DNA from: Bacillota bacterium
Lineage (GTDB): Bacteria; Bacillota; Clostridia; Acetivibrionales; DSM-1351
DNA: 5,417 nt
Assembly: GCA_023436485.1 (NCBI GenBank)
Contig: JAEZIU010000130.1
Coordinates: 1 to 5,417, forward strand
Direction of reading: 5' to 3'
Shown piece after piece: positions 1-5,178 of this stretch. The notes beneath the pieces were generated by a model. The model saw nothing but the letters and a program-made list of their open reading frames with translations, did not search any database and was not told the DNA's origin. Numbering within the stretch: position 1 is the stretch's first letter; each line of letters begins with the position of its first letter. Position numbers and translations under genes: made by a program.

Positions 1-97
1 GTATGCCTTTTACAGCAACATACTTCCAATCAAAAGGCGATCCGATTACAGATTTAATGGAAGACCTTGCAGCAGAACAAAAAGCGAGAACGACATA
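1..97. repeat. Terminal direct repeat, copy 1 (identical to 5321-5417)
   Basis: The first 97 bases match the last 97 without a difference, and both copies end or begin at the window edge. The repeat lies entirely inside the cotJC frame and has no mobile-element ends, so it is best read as the overlap left when a circular or tandem sequence of 5320 bp is linearised. Confidence 0.97.
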
Positions 98-278
98 TGA
101 TAATATACTTAGGTTGGCAGATGATCCGGATGTTAAAGAACCTATAAAATTCCTCCGTGAAAGAGAAGTAGTTCACTTCCAGAGGTTCGGCGAGACATTA
201 AGGACAGTACAGGAAAATTTAAATACTAAGAATTTTTACGCATTTAATCCTGCATTTGATAAGACTACAAAATTATAA
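1..278 (+). CDS. cotJC: CotJC-type manganese catalase, C-terminal part (continues from 5161-5417 if the window is circular)
   Basis: This is the C-terminal part of a CotJC-family manganese catalase, a diiron/dimanganese ferritin-like four-helix protein of the spore coat that belongs to the family disproportionating hydrogen peroxide. The frame is open from the window edge to TAA at 276-278. The blocks GMPFTATYFQ, GDPITDL, AAEQKAR, ADDPDVKEPI and FLREREVVHFQRFGE are characteristic. Counted from the Met at base 3, Glu25 (AAE) and His58 (REVVH) are 33 residues apart, matching the spacing of the known third Glu and second His metal ligands. The Met at base 3 is internal to the family and is not a real start. 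Upstream sequence is supplied by the identical copy at the window end, where the frame runs on without a break. The usual partners cotJA and cotJB are absent. A strong terminator follows seven bases after the stop. Family assignment is firm; function is doubtful because no N-terminal part exists on the circle. Confidence 0.9.
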   Translation, partial: MPFTATYFQSKGDPITDLMEDLAAEQKARTTYDNILRLADDPDVKEPIKFLREREVVHFQRFGETLRTVQENLNTKNFYAFNPAFDKTTKL

Positions 279-284
279 TGAGTT

Positions 285-316
285 AAAGCCAGCGTCGGAT
301 GACGCTGGCTTTTAGT
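285..316 (+). terminator. Rho-independent terminator of cotJC
   Basis: The arm AAAGCCAGCGTC (285-296) pairs perfectly over 12 bp with GACGCTGGCTTT (301-312) around a GGAT loop, and a T-rich stretch follows. It starts seven bases after the cotJC stop. The stem is also preceded by T-rich sequence on the opposite strand, so it may partly stop minus-strand transcription coming from the gene at 391-990. Confidence 0.93.
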
Positions 317-390
317 TTGTGAATTGATCATAATTCTATGAGTAATTTTATGAACTTAAGAAAAAATATTCATGGTAATAAAAATGTCCG

Positions 391-990
391 TTAATATAAA
401 CCATCAAAAATATCATCTATCTTTGAAGAGTAACGTGTCTCTGAAGAGTTACGACTTATATAGTTAAGAGTGTCATTCATATTATCAACCACTTGGTCAA
501 TATATTTATTGTAATAGTTTTTTGGTATTCTATTTGACGTTAAATTTATAACTATTCGTGAATTATTTAATTCGTTTAGAAAAATTACTAGTTTTAATGT
601 TTTTGTATAATGGTGTATTTTTCTACTCCCTGCACTTGCAGCAATTGCTCCTATTTCACCATATGCCTTGCCGGCTAATAAAACGTCTAAGCTATTCCCA
701 GAAATTACATCTTCACTAGTTTCGTAATAATTATAGGAAACTAGTTCTGAATATTTATAAATTCTTGGAGTAATTTCTTTTGGGCCCTTAACGCACCACA
801 GTTTAGAAACGTCATCTACAAATAGTACATTATCCCAAAATTCAACTCGTTTACTTTCAATAAACCCGGTCTGTTTAAGCAAATCAGCAAATTGATTGTT
901 CTTTTTTGCTATCTTTTTAGGGGCTTTCAAAACAAAAACAAGTCGTGTTATTAAAATAACAATTAATATTAATGAAACTATATTATACAT
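391..990 (-). CDS. Hypothetical protein with one N-terminal membrane segment
   Basis: This gene encodes a 199-residue protein of unknown function. Residues 4-20 form one strongly hydrophobic helix followed by a Lys-rich stretch (APKKIAKKNN), typical of a single membrane anchor with the rest in the cytoplasm. Residues about 55-155 alternate beta-like segments around a small-residue block at 105-121 (LAGKAYGEIGAIAASAG). This arrangement resembles bacterial and phage proteins in which strands flank a GxxxGGxGAIxG-type block, often annotated as DUF or SHOCT-associated; that likeness is from memory and is tentative. The tail is polar and Ser/Asn-rich. The start at 990 is supported by AGGAG seven bases upstream. 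A TATAAT-like box lies about 25 bases before the start, but without a clear -35. It lies convergent to cotJC and downstream of a broken small gene. Confidence 0.8.
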   Translation of the reverse strand: MYNIVSLILIVILITRLVFVLKAPKKIAKKNNQFADLLKQTGFIESKRVEFWDNVLFVDDVSKLWCVKGPKEITPRIYKYSELVSYNYYETSEDVISGNSLDVLLAGKAYGEIGAIAASAGSRKIHHYTKTLKLVIFLNELNNSRIVINLTSNRIPKNYYNKYIDQVVDNMNDTLNYISRNSSETRYSSKIDDIFDGLY

Positions 991-1052
991 TCCACACTCT
1001 CCTATAAAAATAAATATATTATAAAATTACCATGAAAACGGTATAAAAACAA

Positions 1053-1288
1053 TTATTTATTACCAGTACATAGACTTTCAATATCCTCATAGAATATTCT
1101 GCCAAGTAAAGTTACACTATTCTGAGGTGTTTCATTATGAATTTGATAAATGTTTCCATTTGTGCCCAACCTTGAACTTTAATAATTTCAGCAGGTGTAA
1201 TAATATGCCCCATTGCATAATGATTTGATCTAACATCAAGCTCTAATATTTCTGAATCTTCGATATATTTCAATGCTTTCTATGTCAA
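1053..1288 (-). pseudogene. Broken small gene, about 78 codons, with an early stop and a frameshift
   Basis: The minus strand carries two consecutive gene-like frames that together would make one small protein. AAGGAG precedes a TTG (1286-1288) that reads M-T-stop(TAG, 1280-1282)-K-A-L-K-Y-I-E. The frame then runs through SEILELDVRSNHYAMGHI and ITPAEIIKVQGWAQ to about 1161. There the coding sense shifts by one base at AAATGG (1156-1161 on the opposite strand) and continues as GNIYQIHNETPQNSVTLL and GRIFYEDIESLCTGNK to TAA at 1053-1055. Restoring one base gives a continuous frame apart from the TAG. I do not recognise the family. It could be a genuine decayed gene or two chance frames; the sensible amino-acid composition on both sides of the shift favours a decayed gene. 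Confidence 0.5.
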
Positions 1289-1300
1289 GTTTCACTCCTT

Positions 1301-1330
1301 ACCGCACTATTCAATTATCAATGTTCAAAT
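1301..1330. repeat. Dispersed direct repeat, copy A
   Basis: ACCGCACTATTCAATTATCA followed by ATGTTCAAAT matches 3224-3253 at 26 of 30 positions in the same orientation. It overlaps the last codons and stop of rpiA. On the minus strand its core reads like TTGAAAACTGAATAG, a motif I associate with ends of Firmicute 16S-23S spacers and with dispersed intergenic repeats; that link is from memory. Confidence 0.7.
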
Positions 1331-2014
1331 CATCAACTTACTTTTATAAGGGTTTTCTACCACCTTTACATTGTCGCTTGTTCCAATTATTATCCTATTA
1401 CAAGTATTTAAAAATAGTCCTGTTTCTAATACCCCAGTTATGCCTTTTAAATTTTCAAGAACATACTTAATATCAAAGTCTTTACCAAGATGTAGATCCA
1501 CAATATAATTATGGTTATCTGTAATGAAAGGAACGTTCTCTTTCATTCTCAAAACAGGTTTTAAAGAAAGTGATTTTAGTTTTTTTAATATATGACTACA
1601 TCCATACGGAAGTATTTCTATAGGAAGCGGAAAAGTTCCTATGGAATCAACTATCTTACTTGAATCCATAACCCAAATAACATTGTCGGCTATATTTGCA
1701 ACCATTTTTTCTCTAAATAAAGCCCCGCCACCCCCTTTAATTGCATTAAACTGCCCATCAATTTCGTCAACACCGTCTATGACTAAATCTATTCTTTCAA
1801 CCTCATCTACAGATATTAATGGTATTTTAAACTTATTAGCAAGAATCGTAGTACTCTGTGAGGTAGCAACAGCTTTGATATTTAATCCTTGCCTAACAAT
1901 TTCTCCAACTTTCTCTATCATATAATAGGCTGTAGAACCAGTTCCTAATCCCAATATCATATTATCTTGAATATATTCAGTTGCTTTAATTCCGGCAATT
2001 TTCTTTTCATTCAT
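1325..2014 (-). CDS. rpiA: Ribose-5-phosphate isomerase A
   Basis: RpiA interconverts D-ribose 5-phosphate and D-ribulose 5-phosphate in the non-oxidative pentose phosphate pathway, in the cytosol. The product is 229 residues, within the family's usual 215-235. The phosphate-binding GLGTGSTA lies at 22-29. DGVDEID and KGGGGALFREK carry Asp80, Asp83, Lys93 and Glu102, matching the catalytic and substrate residues Asp81, Asp84, Lys94 and Glu103 of the E. coli enzyme. The start at 2014 is preferred over an upstream in-frame ATG at 2029 because GGGGGAAG, a good ribosome-binding site, lies between them and the family normally begins close to this Met. The C-terminus runs past the usual VKVxExP ending by seven residues (YKSKLMI), and the stop codon lies inside a dispersed repeat (1301-1330). 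An active enzyme is likely. It stands alone between a pseudogene and a terminator, with no other sugar gene nearby. Confidence 0.95.
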   Translation of the reverse strand: MNEKKIAGIKATEYIQDNMILGLGTGSTAYYMIEKVGEIVRQGLNIKAVATSQSTTILANKFKIPLISVDEVERIDLVIDGVDEIDGQFNAIKGGGGALFREKMVANIADNVIWVMDSSKIVDSIGTFPLPIEILPYGCSHILKKLKSLSLKPVLRMKENVPFITDNHNYIVDLHLGKDFDIKYVLENLKGITGVLETGLFLNTCNRIIIGTSDNVKVVENPYKSKLMI

Positions 2015-2045
2015 GTTTACTTCCCCCATTGTTCATCATTGCATT

Positions 2046-2074
2046 TTTATATGAAATTTATCTTGGTTGCGCAA
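2046..2074 (-). promoter_or_regulatory. Candidate proximal promoter for rpiA
   Basis: On the minus strand TTGCGC (2069-2074) is 17 bases from TATAAA (2046-2051), about 30 bases before the rpiA start. The -35 is weaker than that of the distal candidate; either or both could be used. Confidence 0.3.
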
Positions 2075-2117
2075 AACCCATATTGCATAAAGACCAATTT
2101 AATGTAGTTTGTATGTA

Positions 2118-2139
2118 AAAATACCGTTTCAAGTATTTT
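2118..2139. repeat. Inverted repeat in the rpiA leader
   Basis: AAAATAC (2118-2124) and GTATTTT (2133-2139) form a 7-bp arm pair around an 8-base spacer. It lies between the distal promoter candidate and rpiA, so it could be an operator or a weak leader hairpin. The stem is AT-rich, and chance is possible. Confidence 0.3.
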
Positions 2140-2149
2140 ATTACAGATA

Positions 2150-2178
2150 ATACTATATATGTAATATTACCATGTCAA
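2150..2178 (-). promoter_or_regulatory. Candidate distal promoter for rpiA
   Basis: On the minus strand a perfect -35 TTGACA (2173-2178) is 17 bases from TAGTAT (2150-2155), which matches the -10 consensus at four of six positions. Initiation here would give a leader of about 130 bases before rpiA, containing the inverted repeat at 2118-2139. Confidence 0.45.
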
Positions 2179-2234
2179 GTTTATCTTTTGCCCTTGCTCA
2201 TACTTTATTCAAACTGCACCCGAACACGGGCATG

Positions 2235-2278
2235 AAAAAACCGCATTTATTGAAATGCGGCACTGGTTTCTTTTTTAT
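2235..2278 (-). terminator. Rho-independent terminator of the TIR gene, possibly bidirectional
   Basis: CCGCATTT (2241-2248) pairs with AAATGCGG (2253-2260) around an ATTG loop. On the minus strand the stem is followed directly by six T (complement of 2235-2240), the classical form, about 40 bases past the end of the TIR gene. On the plus strand the stem is followed, after a gap, by a T-rich run (2266-2280), so it may work in both directions. It separates the TIR gene from rpiA. Confidence 0.85.
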
Positions 2279-2300
2279 TTTGACTCCTAAATAAATTAAA

Positions 2301-3124
2301 CTAACTTATTTCTTCATTACACTTTTTACCCATAATATCTTTTGTCATATCTTTTACTAATTTAAAAACTATATGTTTTGTTACCTCTGGACCAACCCCA
2401 TAAGTTTTTAGCATTTTATTACAAATTGTTGATACTTGCATACCCTTATTATAGTAATCAGTTACAATCGATTCTATCTTCGGATATGGTAAAATCTCTA
2501 CCTCACTAGGATTCGCCAAATAACTTCGTTCATTCCGATCATTTTCAAACGAGCGAATTCTTCTCTCTAAACCACGTGTAACAGATAGTAATTCTAATAA
2601 AATATCATCATTCCGTCTTTTTATTGGTGTAATCTCTGAAGGAACTTTTTTAAGTATTTCGTTAAATTTATCCTCAAAATGGGGCCAATATGTTTCAAAC
2701 ACACTTTCTAAAATCTTTTCCTTCAAAGCTCTTTCAGCAAGTATAGAGTTTAATGTTCTCACCAAATTCCAAATACCAGTCTTATCTGGAAAGGTATGAT
2801 TAAACTGTGCTAAAGGATCTCCAATATCAGTAGTTTGTAAATCGATAAGTAGTGTGCAAACTCTACTTGATGTTAATCCCTTTGCCAGTGCTCCTGCCTC
2901 AAATAATATCCAGGTTTATTTATACTTTCCTGTGTAAGGCAAATAACCCCAACCGCTGTATCTTTCAATTAATCTGTTATTTCTGAAAACCATAATGAGC
3001 CTCGGTCAATATCTTTGCTTGACATCCATGGATCTATTGCTTGTATAACACACTGTAACCATTCGTCTAATAATTCTCCAACTTCTCTGCTTCGCTCGCC
3101 AGACTAACTTATAAATAACTTCAT
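2301..3124 (-). pseudogene. TIR-domain protein gene, disrupted by two stops and one frameshift
   Basis: The repaired reading frame (about 274 residues) starts at ATG 3124-3122, eight bases after GGGAGG. It begins MKLFIS-stop-SGERSREVGELL, continues WLQCVIQAIDPWMSSKDIDR, SLWFSEITD-stop-LKDTAVGVICLTQES, then WILFEAGALAKGL, SRVCTLLIDLQ and DPLAQFNH. This is the TIR pattern of a widespread bacterial TIR protein family, and the Glu in WILFE is the likely NADase catalytic residue. Such proteins commonly act in antiphage defence by cleaving NAD+; for this family member that is inference. Lesions: TAG at 3104-3106 where Trp is expected (FISWSGERS), TAA at 2969-2971 where Gln is likely, and a missing base at CCTGG (2910-2914), expected CCTTGG for Pro-Trp. 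The C-terminal 150 residues form an intact frame to 2301 and may be a sensor or oligomerisation part of unknown type. As written, no full TIR protein can be made. Confidence 0.85.
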
Positions 3125-3146
3125 GAGATTACCTCCCAAATATATA

Positions 3147-3185
3147 TTTAACAATATTATACAGTATTGTTAAATTATCATTCAA
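3147..3185 (-). promoter_or_regulatory. Promoter of the TIR gene with an overlapping operator-like dyad
   Basis: On the minus strand TTGAAT (3180-3185) is 18 bases from a perfect TATAAT (3156-3161), about 30 bases before the TIR start. A perfect 10-bp inverted repeat, TTTAACAATA (3147-3156) and TATTGTTAAA (3165-3174) with an 8-base spacer, covers the -10 and part of the promoter spacer. This is the position expected for a repressor site. The stem is too AT-rich to be a good terminator. Confidence 0.6.
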
Positions 3186-3223
3186 TAAATTTGCTAATCC
3201 CCCTAATTGAATAAATAACCACT

Positions 3224-3253
3224 ACCGCACTATTCAGTTTTCAATGTCCAACT
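3224..3253. repeat. Dispersed direct repeat, copy B
   Basis: ACCGCACTATTCAGTTTTCA followed by ATGTCCAACT is the better-preserved copy of the element at 1301-1330. It lies about 30 bases downstream of the methyltransferase stop. The two copies bracket rpiA and the TIR pseudogene, a segment of about 1.9 kb. Confidence 0.7.
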
Positions 3254-3280
3254 TCCTACGTTATCCCGCTATGTTGCGAA

Positions 3281-4393
3281 CTAAACTATTTTTAACTGTA
3301 GGTTGCTTAACCTGATTTTGTTTGCAATTTCTATGTATTCCGGATTAAGCTCAAATCCTATAAACTTTCTTTGATTTTGCAAGGCAACCATTGCTGTTGT
3401 CCCACTGCCCATGAAAGGGTCGAGGACTAATCCATCTGCCGGGCATCCTGCTAAGATACAAGGTTCAATTAATTTTGGCGGGTAAGTAGCAAAATGAGCT
3501 TCACTCAATTTATCTGTTGCTACGTTCCACACAGACCTTTTATTTCTTAGCCCCAAGGTATTTGGAATATTACCATGGCTATCCCTTTCAACTTCTGCAG
3601 AGTTATCAAAGCTTTGTCCCTTTGTATATGCCCCGCCTCCCCTGAAAGTCTTAGAATTTCCTTTATCTCTGCGGCCTTTTTGTAAGTTTCCAAGAACACC
3701 TTCACTACCTCTAGGTGGATTCGGATCACCATTAACACAAATTTCCTTTATAGATTCCTGGTCGTAATAATATTTCTTACTTTTTGTTAAAAGGAATACA
3801 TATTCATGTGCTTTAGTTGGTCTATCGGCGGCACTCTCTGGCATACAGTTTGTTTTACTCCAAATGTTATCCATTCTTAGGTACCATCCGTCAGCTTGTA
3901 GTGCAAATGCTACTCTCCAAGGTATTCCCATCATGTCTTTTACTTTTAATCCTGATTTTTTTAAACTTTTATTTCTGCAATGTCTACCATCACCGGGATT
4001 ATGCGATTGTTGTAAATTGAACAATTCATTTTGTACTGGATTCTTTCTATCTCCACCAGTGCCAACGTAACTATCACCAAAGTTAATCCAACATGTACCT
4101 GACTTTTTAAGCGTTCTGTATACTTGTCTGAAAATAAGTACCATATGTCCTATAAACATTTCGATGGTTGGTTCTAGTCCAAGACAACCTTCCCATTCTG
4201 ATATTTGTATTTCTGGTATTCCTGGTAGCGGAGAATATTCAACCACTGGCCACTCAGTTTTCGGCAATCTATAATCCCTTAATCCATAGTACGGTGGTGA
4301 AGTAACACAGCAATCAACAGTATTGCTATTTATTAATTTAAGCCCACTTGAGCAGTCTATATTATGAATCTTGTTCAGCTCCAATGTGTTCAT
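3281..4393 (-). CDS. Beta-class DNA methyltransferase (N4-cytosine or N6-adenine), orphan
   Basis: The product is a 370-residue site-specific DNA methyltransferase of the N4/N6 methylase family that transfers a methyl group from S-adenosylmethionine to a base. The catalytic motif IV, TSPPYYGLRDY, is at 31-41. The cofactor-binding motif I, DPFMGSGTT, is near the C-terminus at 325-333, followed by GFELNPEYIEIA (346-357). Motif IV before motif I defines the beta class. The middle part (about 110-290) holds the variable target-recognition region. HFATYPPKLIEPCI at 300-313 is the typical lead-in to motif I. TSPPY does not separate m4C from m6A. The ATG at 4393 has AAGGTG five bases upstream. No restriction endonuclease is present, which fits phage or island orphan methyltransferases that alter host modification or protect against restriction. 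All motifs are intact, so the enzyme is probably active. Confidence 0.95.
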   Translation of the reverse strand: MNTLELNKIHNIDCSSGLKLINSNTVDCCVTSPPYYGLRDYRLPKTEWPVVEYSPLPGIPEIQISEWEGCLGLEPTIEMFIGHMVLIFRQVYRTLKKSGTCWINFGDSYVGTGGDRKNPVQNELFNLQQSHNPGDGRHCRNKSLKKSGLKVKDMMGIPWRVAFALQADGWYLRMDNIWSKTNCMPESAADRPTKAHEYVFLLTKSKKYYYDQESIKEICVNGDPNPPRGSEGVLGNLQKGRRDKGNSKTFRGGGAYTKGQSFDNSAEVERDSHGNIPNTLGLRNKRSVWNVATDKLSEAHFATYPPKLIEPCILAGCPADGLVLDPFMGSGTTAMVALQNQRKFIGFELNPEYIEIANKIRLSNLQLKIV

Positions 4394-4423
4394 TTTTCAC
4401 CTTCTTTCAATTCTTCCAAATAT

Positions 4424-4459
4424 TTCATATTAGTGGTATACTCTTATTGCCAAGTGGGT
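4424..4459. promoter_or_regulatory. Divergent promoter region between the methyltransferase and the small winged-helix gene
   Basis: On the minus strand TTGGCA (4448-4453) is 18 bases from TATGAA (4424-4429), a plausible promoter for the methyltransferase. On the plus strand TGGTATACT (4434-4442) is an extended -10 box for the gene starting at 4475. CCAAGTGGGT (4450-4459) overlaps the methyltransferase -35 and recurs inverted at 4738-4747 after the small gene, so it may be a regulator site. Confidence 0.45.
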
Positions 4460-4474
4460 GGAAGGAGATACATA

Positions 4475-4729
4475 ATGAATATTAAAGAAATTGCATTATC
4501 GGTTATTCAAGTTTTATATAATTCCGCTGAATCTGCAAAAACTCTTCAAACAAAATTGTCTTATAGAGATATTTGTGCAATTCGTACTGAATTAGATAAA
4601 GATACATTAAAAATGGCACTTGAATACCTCCAAGGACATGGTTATGTCACATTTAGGGACCACCCAGTATTTCAAGACATTTGTATAACATCAATAGGTG
4701 TAGACTACTATTTAGAAAACTACCAGTAA
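4475..4729 (+). CDS. Small winged-helix-like protein, possible regulator
   Basis: The product has 84 residues and no recognised family name. The pattern SYRDICAIRTELDKDTLKMA then LEYLQGHGYVTFRD and ICITSIGVDYYLEN is a helix-turn-helix followed by a two-strand wing and a final helix. It resembles small YjcQ-like or MarR-like winged-helix proteins of Firmicutes and their phages (fold inferred by eye). The ATG at 4475 is chosen over an upstream in-frame ATG at 4364 because GAAGGAG (4461-4467) lies eight bases before it and the upstream extension overlaps the methyltransferase start. The gene diverges from the methyltransferase with an 81-base gap, an arrangement like that of controller proteins next to modification genes. 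It may regulate itself and its neighbour; direct evidence is limited to the CCAAGTGGGT sites on either side. Confidence 0.8.
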   Translation: MNIKEIALSVIQVLYNSAESAKTLQTKLSYRDICAIRTELDKDTLKMALEYLQGHGYVTFRDHPVFQDICITSIGVDYYLENYQ

Positions 4730-4737
4730 AATGATTT

Positions 4738-4747
4738 ACCCACTTGG
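4738..4747. repeat. Inverted copy of CCAAGTGGGT downstream of the winged-helix gene
   Basis: ACCCACTTGG is the exact reverse complement of 4450-4459. The two copies flank the 84-residue gene. A 10-base inverted match within 300 bases is uncommon but could be chance. Confidence 0.5.
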
Positions 4748-4868
4748 TATATTTACTTCGCAATATTTTGCTATTACCACCCTATAATTTGTTCTTACGA
4801 CTGTCCTGAAAAACCTGAAAACTTTTTCTATTTGCCGTCATTCCTCGTAATCTGCTTCATAGTTTCAT

Positions 4869-5066
4869 TTAACATTGTTTTGAAACTAGGCATTTTCCAA
4901 AAATCCTTTCCTGCTCCTGAAGGTCATTGATAATATCTTGAATTGAATCGATTTCCTCCTTTCCGTTGCTATTAACTGAATCAGCTCCATAACCAATAGT
5001 CCTCAGATAATAAATTAGCTTACCTGGTATTGCTCTCCATAATAATTTATCTTGGGTTCTTTCCAT
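4869..5066 (-). CDS. Short hypothetical protein, probably C-terminally frameshifted
   Basis: The frame encodes 65 residues of unknown function, mainly charged and helical, with a central GYGADSVNSNGKEEIDS segment and a glutamine/glutamate-rich end (DLQEQERIF). The ATG at 5064-5066 is chosen because GGAGGT lies seven bases upstream; the in-frame ATG at 5081 would overlap that site. After ERIF the frame ends in an unconvincing GKCLVSKQC. One frame over, starting at the same place, a sensible sequence KMPSFKTMLNETMKQITRND runs to TAG at 4828-4830. Adding one T in the T5 run (complement of 4899-4903) would join them as ERIFWKMPSF and give 79 residues. Either this is a frameshifted gene or there are two overlapping tiny frames. 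Confidence 0.55.
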   Translation of the reverse strand: MERTQDKLLWRAIPGKLIYYLRTIGYGADSVNSNGKEEIDSIQDIINDLQEQERIFGKCLVSKQC

Positions 5067-5081
5067 TTGATTTACCTCCAT

Positions 5082-5178
5082 TCAAATTTATGATATAATG
5101 CACACATAATAAAAGCCCCTGATATCAAGGGTTTCAAATCATTAATTAAATCGTCTTTTCGGTACAGATATAGGCACC
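5082..5178. other. Candidate recombination junction upstream of truncated cotJC
   Basis: This stretch joins the start of the short hypothetical gene to the truncated cotJC. It holds a near-perfect palindrome, CCCCTGATATCAAGGG (5116-5131, one mismatched pair), then AT-rich sequence, and then the point where cotJC homology begins (about 5161). The first cotJC bases, GGTACAGATATAGGCACC (5161-5178), have a partial dyad (12 of 18 positions), as attachment cores of serine recombinases often do. No second copy of the core is visible, so an attachment site is inference. Confidence 0.35.

Noticed and set aside
1..97. Terminal repeats as mobile-element long terminal repeats or phage redundant ends
   Set aside because: The repeat is wholly internal to the cotJC coding sequence, with no inverted ends or adjacent element genes, so linearisation overlap explains it better.
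1301..1330. rRNA or tRNA gene remnant at the spacer-like repeat
   Set aside because: Only a 30-base motif resembles a ribosomal spacer. No rRNA sequence or tRNA cloverleaf could be found around either copy.
1273..1470. Plus-strand frame of 65 codons
   Set aside because: It overlaps the rpiA 3' end and a repeat, has no ribosome-binding site, and has a biased composition typical of an antisense shadow.
1641..1925. Plus-strand frame of 94 codons inside rpiA
   Set aside because: It is fully antisense to the conserved catalytic part of rpiA, and the sense frame is clearly the coding one.
2301..2765. Independent 154-residue gene on the minus strand
   Set aside because: It opens at a TTG without a ribosome-binding site in the middle of a conserved stretch (IWNLVRTLN), and the sequence upstream encodes the rest of the TIR protein in a shifted frame. 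It is the C-terminal part of that broken gene.
3547..4070. Several frames of 63-68 codons inside the methyltransferase
   Set aside because: They are shadow frames over the intact methyltransferase, with no ribosome-binding sites and no plausible protein features.
4364..4474. N-terminal extension of the winged-helix gene from ATG 4364
   Set aside because: It overlaps the methyltransferase start, has no ribosome-binding site, and includes the promoter region; GAAGGAG supports the ATG at 4475.
5116..5131. Palindrome CCCCTGATATCAAGGG as a terminator
   Set aside because: It has no loop of normal size, one mismatched pair and no following T run. It is kept only as a possible protein-binding or recombination site.
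279..5160. CRISPR array or replication origin iterons
   Set aside because: No series of regularly spaced direct repeats and no DnaA-box cluster was seen.
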